From positions 248,001 to 312,000 of the forward strand of contig NZ_CP094241.1 of NCBI RefSeq assembly GCF_022749495.1: DNA of 64,000 nt. The letters are read 5' to 3'. The first letter of the stretch is position 1. Each line of letters begins with the position of its first letter. The notes below the pieces were generated by a model. That model made no database searches. It worked only from the letters and a program-made list of their open reading frames with translations, and was not told the origin of the DNA. This stretch comes from Neisseria macacae ATCC 33926 (GTDB lineage: Bacteria > Pseudomonadota > Gammaproteobacteria > Burkholderiales > Neisseriaceae). The position numbers and the translations under genes are program-made. Positions 55,077 through 64,000 of the stretch are shown in pieces.

Positions 55077-58000
55077 ATGTTCTACCTCTACCAATCCAAC
55101 CGCCTCGAATCGCTAGCCGCCCTGTTTGCCGGAATCCAAAGGGTCAGGCCGCTTGAGTCTGCTTTGGCGGCGGAACAGATTGTGGTGCAGAGTCAGGGGA
55201 TGCGGCGTTATTTGAGCGTGTATCTGGCGCGCGAACTGGGGGTAGCGGCGAATTTGCAATTCAGCCTGCCGGCGGGTTTGACGTGGCAGTTGATGCAGAA
55301 GCTGATTCCCGATATTCCCGCGCTCAGTCCGTTTTCGCCGGAGGTGATGCGCTGGCGGCTTTTGGATTTGTTCCGCAGCGAGCGTTTTCAGACGACCTCT
55401 GAATTTGAAAACGTCCGCTCTGTCTTGCAAAGCTATTTGGGCAGCGGCGAGTCGGCGGATTATCAGTTGGCGGGGCAGTTGGCGGATATTTTCGACCAGT
55501 ATCTGGTGTACCGGCCGCAGTGGATTGATGCCTGGCAGGAAGGCAAACTTCTGGGGCTGGGCGAGGACGAGGTCTGGCAGGCGCAGCTTTGGCGCTATTT
55601 GGACGACGGCAACCAATCTGCGCCGCATCGTGTGGAGCTGTGGGAAAAGCTGCTGTCGTCTTTGGATAAGGCGCACCTGCCCGAGCGGTTTTTCGTATTC
55701 GGCATTTCGACGATGGCGCCGATGTATTTGCAGCTTTTGCAGAAAATTTCGGAACATTGCGATGTGTTTGTGTTCGCGCTCAATCCGAGCGGGCAGTATT
55801 GGGGCAATGTGATTGAGGCGGCGCAGCTGTTGAAGGGCGGCGACGATGCGGATTTGTCGCAAACGGGGCATCCGCTGTTGGCATCGCTGGGCAAGCAGGG
55901 GCGTGATTTTTTTGATTTTCTGACGGAAATCGGCTTGGAGGAGCAGCCTGTGTTTGAAGAGGTTTCAGACGACACGCTGCTGCACTGCCTGCAAAACGAT
56001 ATTCAAAACCTGCGTATGCCGTCTGAACACAGCCGCACGGATTTGCTGGGCGACGGCTCCGTCCGTATCGTGTCGGCACACAGCCCCCTGCGAGAATTGC
56101 AGATTTTGAAGGACAAGCTGTTGCGGATTCTGCACGAACATCCCGACTGGCAGCCGCACGATATTGCCGTTTTGACGCCGAACATCGAACCGTACAGCCC
56201 GTTTATCGAGGCGGTGTTCGGGCAGGCGCAGGGCGGGGCGCAGGCTTTGCCGTATTCGGTGTCGGACGTAAAACTCAGCCGCCGCCAGCCGCTGCTTTAC
56301 GCGCTGGAGCAGACGCTGGATTTGCTGGAAAGCCGGTTTGAAGTCGATAAAGTGCTGCCGCTGTTGGAAAGCGGTTTGGTGCTGCGCCGTTTCGGGCTGA
56401 CGGCGGACGATTTGCCGCTGCTGCACGACACCATTGCCGAATTGAACGTGCATTGGGGGTTGGACGGAACAATGCGCGGCGCAGCGGACAATTTGTTTAC
56501 TTGGCAGCAGGCGTTGGAACGCATCGTGTTGGGCTGGATGCTGCCCGACGACGGCAGCTCTCTCTGGCAAAACGTCAGCGCGTGGCACGGCGACGTCAAC
56601 CGCCTTGATGTGTTCGGCCGCTTTGCCGCCTTTATCCGCACGCTGTCCCGCCTTGCCGCCGAGTGGCGCAAACCCGCAACGGCAGAGGAATGGACGGAAC
56701 GCTGCCGCGATTTGGTGCAGTCATTATTCCTGCCCGACGCCGACGACCAATACGCCTTGCAGCAGTTTGAGCAGGCGTTGGCAAAATGGCAGGAAGAAAC
56801 CGAGTTGGCAGGCTTTCGCGGCACTTTGCCGCAACACACCGTTATCCGCCACATCCGCCGCTTTTTGGGCAGCGAAAGCCAAGCGGGCTTCCTGCGCGGC
56901 GGCATCACCTTTTGCAGCATGGTGCCGATGAGGAGCCTGCCGTTTAAAGTCATCTGCCTCTTGGGTCTGAACGACGGCGATTTCCCGCGTAACACTAAAG
57001 CCGCCGTGTTCGACCTGATTGCCAAACACCCGCAAAAAGGCGACCGCGCCCGCCGCGACGACGACCGCTACCTCTTCCTCGAAGCCATCATCAGCGCGCG
57101 CGACATCCTTTATCTTTCCTACGTCGGCCGCAGCATCCGCAACGACGACGAACTCGCCCCGTCCGCCCTTGTCAGCGAACTCATCGACACCATCGCCGCC
57201 ATGACCGGACGGCGCAGCAAAGAGCTGGCGGAACACTGGGTCGAACAACATCCCCTGCAACCGTTCTCACACCGCTATTTCATCGCAGACAAAATTTCAG
57301 ACGACCTCTTCAGCACGCGGCAGGACTACGCCGAAGCCCTCAACCGCCCGCGCGAACAGGTGCGTCCGTTTTTCAGCGAAGCCCTCGAAGAAAACACCCC
57401 CGTCCCGACCGTCTGGCAGGACGACTTCATCCGCTTCTGGAAAAATCCCGTCAAAGCATGGCTGCAACAAACCTTGGGCTGGCGCGAACCCTACCGCGAC
57501 GAAGCATGGGAATCCGCCGAACCCTTCGAGCCGCAACGCGCCGACAAAATCGCCGCCGCCTACCTCGATGCCCGCCGCCACAACCAAGACTTTCAAGAAA
57601 CCGCCGTCCGCCTCGACGCCGAAAGCCTGTTACCCGCCGGTGAATTGGGTAAATTGTGGCAGCAGAATTTCCAAGCCGCCGCCAAACGCATCGACAGCGA
57701 ATTGCTGCAAAGCCCCAAACTGCCGCCCTTTGCCTATGAAATCCAGTTCGACGGGCAAACCCTGCAAGGCAGCCTCGGCAACCTGTACCAATGCGGCCAA
57801 GTGTTCTACCTCGACCGAAAACCCAACGCCCCGCAACGCATCGCCCTCCTGCTCGAACATTTAATCTTTTGCGCAGTAGGGTCGTCTGAAACCGAAACCT
57901 ACCAAACCTATATCGTTCAGCCCGAAGAAACGACGCTTTATCCCGCAATCCCTAGCAGCCACGCGCAACAAATGCTGCAAAAATGGCTGACGTTCTTCAA

Positions 58001-58283
58001 CCTCGGACAAACGCGCCCGCTGCCTTTCTTCGCCAAAACCAGCCTCGCCGCCGCCGAAGCCTACGGCAAAAAACAGAGCTGGGAAGATGCCCTGAACAAA
58101 GCCAAGGAAAGCTATCACGGCAACAAAGTCAGCAAAGGCCAAAAAGACTATACCGAAGTTGCCTTAGTGTTCGGCAACGAAGACATTGAGCCGGTGGAAG
58201 GGGCGTTGTTTCAAGGATTGGTGGAAGAACTGCTGATACCGCTGCTGGACGCGGTAAATGAAGAATCGTCGGATGCGGCATAG
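55077..58283 (+). CDS. recC: RecBCD subunit gamma (RecC)
   Basis: This protein of about 1068 residues matches RecC, the Chi-recognising subunit of the RecBCD helicase-nuclease that processes double-strand breaks and degrades foreign linear DNA. It begins FYLYQSNRLESLAALF and contains VVQSQGMRRYLSVYLAR, ITFCSMVPMRSLPFKVICLLGLNDGDFPR (in parts) and YLSYVGRSIRNDDELAPSALV, all typical. The ATG at 55077 was chosen over a TTG at 55062. Several uptake sequences lie inside (near 55387, 57298 and 57883). recB and recD are not in the window. Confidence 0.93.
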   Translation: MFYLYQSNRLESLAALFAGIQRVRPLESALAAEQIVVQSQGMRRYLSVYLARELGVAANLQFSLPAGLTWQLMQKLIPDIPALSPFSPEVMRWRLLDLFRSERFQTTSEFENVRSVLQSYLGSGESADYQLAGQLADIFDQYLVYRPQWIDAWQEGKLLGLGEDEVWQAQLWRYLDDGNQSAPHRVELWEKLLSSLDKAHLPERFFVFGISTMAPMYLQLLQKISEHCDVFVFALNPSGQYWGNVIEAAQLLKGGDDADLSQTGHPLLASLGKQGRDFFDFLTEIGLEEQPVFEEVSDDTLLHCLQNDIQNLRMPSEHSRTDLLGDGSVRIVSAHSPLRELQILKDKLLRILHEHPDWQPHDIAVLTPNIEPYSPFIEAVFGQAQGGAQALPYSVSDVKLSRRQPLLYALEQTLDLLESRFEVDKVLPLLESGLVLRRFGLTADDLPLLHDTIAELNVHWGLDGTMRGAADNLFTWQQALERIVLGWMLPDDGSSLWQNVSAWHGDVNRLDVFGRFAAFIRTLSRLAAEWRKPATAEEWTERCRDLVQSLFLPDADDQYALQQFEQALAKWQEETELAGFRGTLPQHTVIRHIRRFLGSESQAGFLRGGITFCSMVPMRSLPFKVICLLGLNDGDFPRNTKAAVFDLIAKHPQKGDRARRDDDRYLFLEAIISARDILYLSYVGRSIRNDDELAPSALVSELIDTIAAMTGRRSKELAEHWVEQHPLQPFSHRYFIADKISDDLFSTRQDYAEALNRPREQVRPFFSEALEENTPVPTVWQDDFIRFWKNPVKAWLQQTLGWREPYRDEAWESAEPFEPQRADKIAAAYLDARRHNQDFQETAVRLDAESLLPAGELGKLWQQNFQAAAKRIDSELLQSPKLPPFAYEIQFDGQTLQGSLGNLYQCGQVFYLDRKPNAPQRIALLLEHLIFCAVGSSETETYQTYIVQPEETTLYPAIPSSHAQQMLQKWLTFFNLGQTRPLPFFAKTSLAAAEAYGKKQSWEDALNKAKESYHGNKVSKGQKDYTEVALVFGNEDIEPVEGALFQGLVEELLIPLLDAVNEESSDAA

Positions 58284-58349
58284 AAGTCGGAAATCGGAAG
58301 AGGCCGTACCACAGGCAGGCTGCGCACTCTGAAAATGCAAAAGGAGCAA

Positions 58350-58718
58350 ATGATGTTGAAACATTTTATTGCGATCGCTGTCGCCGTTTTATTGAGTCAA
58401 ACGGCGTACAGCCAAGCCAAACCGAGAGCAACCATGTACACCGACTACACCGCCATCGTTGAAGATAAATGCGCCATCGCGGCAGACGGCGGCAGCATGA
58501 TGCTGACCGTGCGCAACGCGGCAGGCAAGGAAACGGTTTTCTTTATCAACCGTGGTTTTGATGTCAAAAATACGCCTAAGTACAACCAAGTCCGTGATGA
58601 CAAAGGGCATAAGCTGAGCAACGAGGAGAAAAAGCAGTTGTTTGCGCACTTGAAGACTTTAAAAACAAGGTGCAACAGCGAGGACTGCGCCGAGTTTGTG
58701 GATTCGTTTGTCAGGTAA
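58350..58718 (+). CDS. Small secreted protein of unknown function
   Basis: The precursor of about 122 residues has a signal peptide ending near AYS-QA and a mature part with three cysteines. GGAG at 58343-58346 points to one of the two adjacent ATG codons at 58350/58353; the frame opens further at 58335. I do not recognise a family. A segment KETVFFINRGFDVKNTPKYN is beta-rich. It lies 66 bases after recC on the same strand. Confidence 0.65.
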   Translation: MMLKHFIAIAVAVLLSQTAYSQAKPRATMYTDYTAIVEDKCAIAADGGSMMLTVRNAAGKETVFFINRGFDVKNTPKYNQVRDDKGHKLSNEEKKQLFAHLKTLKTRCNSEDCAEFVDSFVR

Positions 58719-58800
58719 ACCGCATATCGTTTCGGCTGGCGTTGCTGGTTTTCAGACGACCTTGGGCTTCAAGAACTTATGTGATAAACGAAATCCGATT

Positions 58801-59799
58801 TCAGGAACGCGGGTCGATATGGCGCGCCATTTCCAATGCGGTAGCGACGGCGGTCATGAGGCTGCCTGAGTCTGCTTTGCCCGTTCCGGCAAGGTCGAGG
58901 GCGGTACCGTGATCGACCGAGGTGCGGATAAAGGGCAGCCCGAGCGTGATGTTGACGCCTTGCCCGAAGCTCGCGTATTTGAGCGTGGGCAGCCCTTGGT
59001 CGTGATACATCGCTAAAACGGTATCAGCGTCTTTGAGTAAAAAGGGCTGGAACACCGTATCGGCGGGATAGGGGCCGCGTGCGTCTATGCCTTCGCTTCG
59101 CAGCTGCTTGAGCGCGGGGATGATGATGTCGATTTCTTCATGGCCGAGATGGCCGTTTTCGCCTGCGTGCGGATTCAGTCCGGTCACTAGGATGCGGGGG
59201 CGGGCGATGCCGAATTTGTTGCGCAGGTCGGCGTGAAGGATGCGGGTCACGGACTCGACCAGCGGGCGGGTAATGGCGGCAGCGATGTCTTTGAGCGGAA
59301 GGTGGGTAGTAACGAGCGCCACTCGTAATCCGCCGCCCGCGAGCATCATGACGACTTGTTCGGTTTGGCTTTTTTCGGCGAGGTATTCGGTGTGGCCGCT
59401 GAAGAAATGGTCGCTGGCGTGTCCGTCGTTGATGACGCCTTTGTGCAGCGGCGCAGTAACCATGCCGTCGAAGAGGTCGTCTGAAATGCCTTGATAGGCA
59501 GTGTCCAGCAGTTTGAGGACGTAGGCGGCATTGGCGGGATGGAGTTTGCCCGCTTGGCAGGGCGCGTCTAAAGGAATGTGCAACACTTCCAATATGCCGC
59601 GTTCGGGCTTGCCGCCCTGCGGGTCGAAATCTTGCAGGGTGATGGTTTTGCCTAATTGTTCGGCACGGCTTTGCAGCAGATTTTTGTCGCCCAACACGAT
59701 GCAGCGGCACGGCAAATCGGCAAACGCCAAATCCAAGCAGATATCGGGGCCGATGCCGGCAGGTTCGCCCGAAGTGACGGCTAAAACAGGTAAAGTCAT
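58801..59799 (-). CDS. pdxA: 4-hydroxythreonine-4-phosphate dehydrogenase
   Basis: The 332-residue enzyme oxidises 4-phosphohydroxythreonine in the deoxyxylulose-phosphate-dependent pyridoxal phosphate pathway. The three metal histidines are seen in SGHTEYLA, LNPHAGE and YHDQGLP, and the N-terminus reads VTSGEPAGIGPDI. An uptake sequence is translated as ISDDLF near 59472. It is followed downstream by the convergent small secreted protein gene with only a single uptake sequence between them. Confidence 0.95.
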   Translation of the reverse strand: MTLPVLAVTSGEPAGIGPDICLDLAFADLPCRCIVLGDKNLLQSRAEQLGKTITLQDFDPQGGKPERGILEVLHIPLDAPCQAGKLHPANAAYVLKLLDTAYQGISDDLFDGMVTAPLHKGVINDGHASDHFFSGHTEYLAEKSQTEQVVMMLAGGGLRVALVTTHLPLKDIAAAITRPLVESVTRILHADLRNKFGIARPRILVTGLNPHAGENGHLGHEEIDIIIPALKQLRSEGIDARGPYPADTVFQPFLLKDADTVLAMYHDQGLPTLKYASFGQGVNITLGLPFIRTSVDHGTALDLAGTGKADSGSLMTAVATALEMARHIDPRS

Positions 59800-59862
59800 G
59801 CGGATTCCTTATGGAATGATTCTGTTGCAGAAAAATGAAAACAGCGTTGTACGGTATAGTTG

Positions 59863-59891
59863 AGGTCGTCTGAAAACTTTTCAGACGACCT
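59863..59891. terminator. Inverted DUS pair, terminator
   Basis: Two facing uptake sequences with a short loop lie just after the stop codon of the J-domain-like gene and upstream of pdxA, both on the minus strand. Confidence 0.8.
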
Positions 59892-59896
59892 TTAGC

Positions 59897-61672
59897 TTAT
59901 GCCCGCATCAGGCTGCGGTAGGCATTTTGTTTCAAAACGAGCACCAGCCAGCCGAGTACGAATGCGGTCGGGTAAAACCACAGCATCCGATTTCCGCCAA
60001 GCGGCAGGATAAGCGTCAGCATACATGCCAGTACGCCGAAACCCAAAGGCGTCCAAATATCATCCCGTTCGGCATAGTCGGCACACCGCTGCGGCAGCGT
60101 CAGCATCCAAACCAGTGCGGAGGCGAATGAAGCGGCTGCTCTGATAGGGAAGGATGCGTTGGGCGAACAAGGTGCCAGCAGGAATTGCGCCTGTTTTTTT
60201 GACAGATGGGGATGGAACGACCGCAGATACAGATTGGCGTTGAACCACAACAATATCATCAAAGCCGTCAGGATAAGCAATACCGAGTTGCCCGCCGTTT
60301 GCTCCAAATGTTTGTTTATCACATTGATTATCGGAAACATGGACATCAAGGACAGATTGACCGTCAGGCCGCCGACAATACTCCGTTCGCTTTTGATGTA
60401 GGAGAAAAAGGTACACCATGAATATATCCATGCGAGTACGGTCAGCAGGAAGAACATTACCGAACCGGTCGGGGTCAGGCACACGGCGGTCATCACGACA
60501 GGCAATACGAGCGCGCGCACAATCGCCGCTTTTTTAAACACAAAAGTCACCGTGAAGAGTTTGTAGAGAGACGGCAGCCATGTGAAAAATATGCTTCGGC
60601 AGACATTGACCAAGAAACACAAGAGCGCCAGCGTGAGGGTGGAGACGAGGGCCAACGAATAATACGCCTCGATATAGGCGGATAAAGCGTCATCGGCTGC
60701 CGCTGTAAACATGGCGACGAATATCGCCACAATCGGCAGCACAATCCGCATCTGCCGCCATGATTGCGCTTTCTGTAAAACAGACGTCAGTTTTGTCTTT
60801 CGCCTCATCAGCGCTGTGCGTACGGATGGCGATATTTCTTCCTGTAAAGTCGTATTCAGGAAAAACGCATTCACCGTTGCCCGCATATCGCGCCCTTGCT
60901 CAGTCAGACGGTTCAAGCTGTGCAGGAGCGGGAATTTGCCATTGGCGTTGTCAGACAAAACTTCCGCCGCATTGATGCAGTCATAAACCCACTCCAGCTC
61001 GTCCGTGTTCATACGGTGGAGGACTTCGCGGCTCTCGTGCCAGCGGAAATAAGACGCCCATTGCGCCCATACGATGATATTCGAAATATACCGATCGCGC
61101 AGAAAATCCAAAAATTCCCAAGCAATATATTCCGATTCGCCCAAAGGCAGCCGGTCCAATAAAGCGCGGATGTCGGGCCAGGAGCGTTCCAACGCCTCAC
61201 TTTTCCCTTCATCTTGAATGCGTCCGATTTCCGCCAAAATATAATCCGCATCTACGCCATCGTATCCATGGTATGAATAAGCCTCGGCAGTTGCGCCGCT
61301 ATATCCGTAGGGGTCGTCTGAAACATCAGTTTCTTCAATATGGTCTGTTTCTGCGTCTTTCCATGTATCGTGCGGATAGGCTTGGGTCGACTCATATGCC
61401 GCCGCCCCGTCAACATATTCGGTATGTCCATCAGGGTCGTCTGAAATATCTGCCTCATCGTTATCGGCATGATCCCAAGACCAATCGTCCGCGTCCTCTT
61501 CCTCATCGATGTAGGGCGCACGCGCCAAAGCCTCATCAAACGCCTCGCGCAGCCGCTGATATCCCTCCGCGTCATCGTCCGGACGTGTCGATTTCAACAG
61601 CTTCGCATAAGCGCGCCTGATGGCACGTTCGTCACCGGTAGGCGCAATGTGCAGAATTTCCCAGCAATCCAT
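59897..61672 (-). CDS. J-domain-like membrane protein without HPD histidine
   Basis: The 591-residue protein starts with a J-domain-like fold (MDCWEILHIAPTGDERAIRRAY) in which HPD is replaced by RPD (residues 30-32), so DnaK stimulation is doubtful. A long acidic linker (about 53-145) follows, and then helical and multi-pass membrane regions from about residue 305 to the end. Two uptake sequences 122 bases apart lie in the linker and are translated as ISDDPDG and VSDDPYG. This layout recurs in Neisseria and Pseudomonas proteins of unknown role. It stands alone. Confidence 0.75.
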   Translation of the reverse strand: MDCWEILHIAPTGDERAIRRAYAKLLKSTRPDDDAEGYQRLREAFDEALARAPYIDEEEDADDWSWDHADNDEADISDDPDGHTEYVDGAAAYESTQAYPHDTWKDAETDHIEETDVSDDPYGYSGATAEAYSYHGYDGVDADYILAEIGRIQDEGKSEALERSWPDIRALLDRLPLGESEYIAWEFLDFLRDRYISNIIVWAQWASYFRWHESREVLHRMNTDELEWVYDCINAAEVLSDNANGKFPLLHSLNRLTEQGRDMRATVNAFFLNTTLQEEISPSVRTALMRRKTKLTSVLQKAQSWRQMRIVLPIVAIFVAMFTAAADDALSAYIEAYYSLALVSTLTLALLCFLVNVCRSIFFTWLPSLYKLFTVTFVFKKAAIVRALVLPVVMTAVCLTPTGSVMFFLLTVLAWIYSWCTFFSYIKSERSIVGGLTVNLSLMSMFPIINVINKHLEQTAGNSVLLILTALMILLWFNANLYLRSFHPHLSKKQAQFLLAPCSPNASFPIRAAASFASALVWMLTLPQRCADYAERDDIWTPLGFGVLACMLTLILPLGGNRMLWFYPTAFVLGWLVLVLKQNAYRSLMRA

Positions 61673-61790
61673 AGATTTCCTTGTTGTGGTATGAGTAGCG
61701 GCAAGTCATAAAGTATACAGCCTGGCTTGGTTCAAATTCAAAGGAAACGATACCGCTATCGGCATGACACAACGCCACTTGCCTTTAAAA

Positions 61791-61947
61791 TATAGTGGAT
61801 TAACTTTAAACCATTACGGCGTTGCCTCGCCTTAGCTCAAAGAGAACGATTCTCTAAGGTGCTGAAGCACCAAGTGAATCGGTTCCGTACTATCTGTACT
61901 GTCTGCGGCTTCGTCGCCTTGTCCTGATTTAAATTTAATCAACTATA
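61791..61947. repeat. Correia repeat enclosed element, full length
   Basis: A 157-bp copy, with an imperfect right end (AATCAACTATA for AATCCACTATA). It lies in the 326-bp gap between the J-domain-like gene and the secreted coiled-coil gene; 61673-61790 holds no other recognisable feature than a likely promoter. Confidence 0.92.
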
Positions 61948-61952
61948 CCGTT

Positions 61953-61994
61953 AAAAAGGTCGTCTGAAACCCGATTCCGTTTCAGACGACCTTT
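61953..61994. terminator. Inverted DUS pair, terminator
   Basis: Facing uptake sequences form a strong hairpin 15 bases beyond the TAA at 62009, which supports transcription reaching past the amber codon at 62180. Confidence 0.8.
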
Positions 61995-62008
61995 GTGTTC
62001 AAACCCCG

Positions 62009-62473
62009 TTATTCGTATTTTTCGCAACGGATGGCAGAGTCTTCGCAGAACATCGCCGAAGTTTCCGCATTGCAGACAGTGCGGACGGCGCGGCGCGCTT
62101 CCCATTCGTTTTTCCCCGAAGCCTCAAACAACTTCTGGAACGGCTTGACGCTGCACACATAAACCCGATTCGGGTTGTACTATTTTGACTTGGCAAGGCG
62201 TTTTTCCAATTTACTGATACGGGCTTCCAAAGCCGCTATCCGCTCATTCTCTCCCATGCCGGAACGCGCCTCCTGTGCGGCAATAAAAGCCTCAATACGC
62301 GCCAGATCCGCAGCTAACCGCGCCAGTTCCGTTTCCATCTGAGCCTGTGCTGATTCCAACCGAGCCTGTTTGGCAGCCAAAGCCGAACTCTGCACATCCC
62401 GATCGGTAACAGAAGCCGCATTGGCAGCAGGCAAAACAGCGGCAAGCATCAGGGCAAAGAAAGATTTTTTCAT
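62009..62473 (-). pseudogene. Secreted coiled-coil protein interrupted by an amber codon
   Basis: The frame from 62473 encodes a signal peptide (MKKSFFALMLAAVLPAANA) and an Ala/Glu-rich coiled coil to residue 97, then TAG at 62180-62182. The same frame continues without a stop for 56 codons to TAA at 62009-62011. That tail is protein-like and cysteine-rich: YVCSVKPFQKLFEASGKNEW in parts, then TVCNAETSAMFCED and IRCEKYE. The terminator lies after the second stop. Either the gene is a nonsense-mutated 154-residue protein or a 97-residue protein is the true product. Confidence 0.6.
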
Positions 62474-62703
62474 GATATATCTCTAGGTCAGTTACAAAAA
62501 CGGCATATTATATAGAAAACCCACATTGAATCAGCCGGCATTACCCCGCCTTGTCTGGATTTAAAGAGAATTTACCGAAACGCAGGCAGAAATGCGACAA
62601 AGATGCCTCTCTCCACCGAAGCTCCTTTTCAGACGACCTTATACCCATTTCAAGCAAAAAACGTTAAAATTCCGCCATTCACCTATCCGACAGCAGCAAA
62701 AAC

Positions 62704-63474
62704 ATGAGCGCACAAATCCTCGCCGTCGCCAACCAAAAAGGCGGCGTCGGCAAAACCACCACCACCGTCAACCTCGCGGCATCGCTCGCCTCCAAAGGCA
62801 AACGCGTCCTCGTCATCGACCTCGACCCGCAAGGCAACGCCACCACAGGCAGCGGCATAGACAAAGCCCGCCTCGAAGAAGGCGTGTACCAAGTCGTATT
62901 GGGCGATACCGACATCAAAACCGCCGTCGTCCGCAGCGGGGACGGCAGCTACGACGTACTCGGCGCAAACCGCGCGCTTGCCGGTGCCGAAATCGAGCTG
63001 GTGCAAGAAATCGCCCGCGAAATCCGCCTCAAAAACGCCCTGCAAACCGTCGAAAACGACTACGACTTCGTCCTCATCGACTGCCCCCCTTCGCTGACCC
63101 TGCTCACGCTCAACGGACTCGTCGCCGCCAACGGCGTCATCGTCCCCATGTTGTGCGAATACTATGCCCTCGAAGGCATCTCCGACCTCATCGCCACCGT
63201 GCGCAAAATCCGTCAGGCAATCAACCCGCGCCTCGACATCACCGGCATCGTCCGCACCCTCTACGACAGCCGCAGCCGCCTCGTCGTCGAAGTCAGCGAA
63301 CAACTTTTCCAACATTTCGGCAACCTGATGTTCCAAACCGTCATCCCCCGCAACGTCCGCCTCGCCGAAGCCCCCAGCCACGGCATGCCCGCGCTCGCCT
63401 ACGACGCCAATGCCAAAGGCACCAAAGCCTACCTCGCCTTGGCGGAAGAACTGTTGGAGCGGACTAAAGGTTGA
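62704..63474 (+). CDS. parA: ParA-family partition ATPase (Soj)
   Basis: The 256-residue cytosolic ATPase has the deviant Walker A motif NQKGGVGKTTT (10-20), the Walker A' DLDPQGNAT and the Walker B region FVLIDCPPSL. It works with ParB and parS in chromosome origin segregation. parB is not next to it in this window; the next gene is gltS after an uptake-sequence terminator. The ATG at 62704 matches the family start. Confidence 0.95.
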   Translation: MSAQILAVANQKGGVGKTTTTVNLAASLASKGKRVLVIDLDPQGNATTGSGIDKARLEEGVYQVVLGDTDIKTAVVRSGDGSYDVLGANRALAGAEIELVQEIAREIRLKNALQTVENDYDFVLIDCPPSLTLLTLNGLVAANGVIVPMLCEYYALEGISDLIATVRKIRQAINPRLDITGIVRTLYDSRSRLVVEVSEQLFQHFGNLMFQTVIPRNVRLAEAPSHGMPALAYDANAKGTKAYLALAEELLERTKG

Positions 63475-63489
63475 TTGAGTCTGGAAGAT

Positions 63490-63538
63490 AAAAAGGTCGT
63501 CTGAAAACTTGATTTCCAAGTTTTCAGACGACCTTTTT
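63490..63538. terminator. Inverted DUS pair, terminator of parA
   Basis: A long stem of facing uptake sequences followed by T residues lies 16 bases after parA. The stretch 63539-63713 is AT-rich with no gene. Confidence 0.88.
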
Positions 63539-63713
63539 CCATTATTAAGCCCATATTCTGGCGAAAAGAATTGTCAACAATAATATCATTCGGATTAAAA
63601 ATATTTAATTAATAAACAAAAAGTAGCTTCATGTAATGCCATGATGCTTATAAATATTTTGATGATTTTAAAAATGCCATATGTAAAAAATTCAAAAAAC
63701 AAAAGGCTATTCT

Positions 63714-63742
63714 TTGACAATCTTTAACCCATCCCCTAATAT
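63714..63742 (+). promoter_or_regulatory. Predicted gltS promoter
   Basis: TTGACA and TAATAT with 17-bp spacing lie 69 bases ahead of the gltS ATG. Confidence 0.6.
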
Positions 63743-63810
63743 CCAACAGTTTGATTCCGCAAGGCGGATTTAAGAAAAACATTTTTGAGATTTTGAGAGG
63801 TAAAACGATT

Positions 63811-64000
63811 ATGGAATGGGAATTTAACAGTTACTACACGTTGATTGCCGCCACATTGGTTTTGTTGATTGGTAAGGTTTTGGTAAACAAAGTCAAATTC
63901 CTGCGCGATTTCAACATTCCCGAGCCTGTGGCAGGCGGCTTGATTGCTGCGATTGTCCTGTTTGCACTGCATCAAGCCTACGGCGTGAGCTTCAAATTTG
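63811..64000 (+). CDS. gltS: Sodium/glutamate symporter, 5' part
   Basis: The 63 codons present (MEWEFNSYYTLIAATLVLLI start) show the first two membrane helices and the VAGGL motif (FNIPEPVAGGLIAA) of the GltS family, which imports glutamate with sodium. GAGAGG precedes the ATG. The gene continues beyond the window. Confidence 0.88.
   Translation, partial: MEWEFNSYYTLIAATLVLLIGKVLVNKVKFLRDFNIPEPVAGGLIAAIVLFALHQAYGVSFKF

Noticed and set aside
61999..62196. 65-codon minus-strand open frame after the secreted coiled-coil gene
   Set aside because: The alternative frame continuing past the amber codon has far better protein character, with ordered cysteines.
62592..63467. 291-codon Arg/Pro-rich open frame overlapping parA
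   Set aside because: It is the out-of-frame reading of parA in GC-rich sequence; its composition (Arg, Pro, His) is typical of a shadow frame.

Overview
The window is a chromosomal segment of a commensal Neisseria, most likely from the mucosa/sicca/macacae group. The main clue is the 12-base DNA uptake sequence AGGTCGTCTGAA, the 'muc' dialect, which occurs dozens of times, often as inverted pairs that close genes as terminators. Eight Correia-type mini-elements bounded by TATAGTGGATTAA ends, a NadA-type trimeric adhesin and a comEA gene behind an rRNA operon support this.

Layout. 0-9 kb: ppc (minus), a moaC homologue with three of six active-site residues replaced, a moeB/thiF-type adenylyltransferase, a YcxB-like membrane protein closed by an Eikenella-dialect uptake sequence, valS and a small Cro/CI-type regulator. 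9.5-14 kb: map, a Lys/Pro-rich membrane protein, the dolP-gmhA-yraN set and divergent rsmI. 14-21 kb: the whole F-type ATP synthase operon atpIBEFHAGDC with an extended -10 promoter and a terminator. 21-29 kb: a Tli4-like lipoprotein, a PepSY membrane protein, a DUF3298 protein, glyQ without glyS, a predicted 3'-5' exonuclease and an L,D-transpeptidase, interspersed with four Correia elements.

29-41 kb: rlmD, then a compact five-gene operon (30.8-35.0 kb) coding for a FimV-like membrane TPR protein, a receiver-domain protein, a small GTPase, a winged-helix/roadblock-like protein and a roadblock/LC7 protein. This looks like an MglA/MglB-type switch coupled to a FimV-like scaffold and is the strongest candidate for an undescribed system. 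tRNA-Asn, dsbA and obgE follow, then a small defence-like islet between obgE and cysS (zeta toxin with small partner, and a stand-alone SRA-like domain protein) carrying a Simonsiella-dialect uptake sequence. A hexapeptide acetyltransferase ends the block.

41-55 kb: rpmE, a NadA-like trimeric autotransporter with internal repeats, ffh, ypjD/ccsA-like, then a complete rRNA operon (16S, tRNA-Ile, tRNA-Ala, 23S, 5S) followed by comEA. 54-64 kb: hslO, recC, a small secreted protein, pdxA, a J-domain-like membrane protein lacking the HPD histidine, a secreted coiled-coil protein apparently cut by an amber codon, parA, and the first 63 codons of gltS running off the window end.

Most genes are housekeeping. 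Accessory character is concentrated at 4.9-5.8, 21-28, 30.8-39 and 42-45 kb. Functions are inferred from motifs and remembered family features; no database search was possible.
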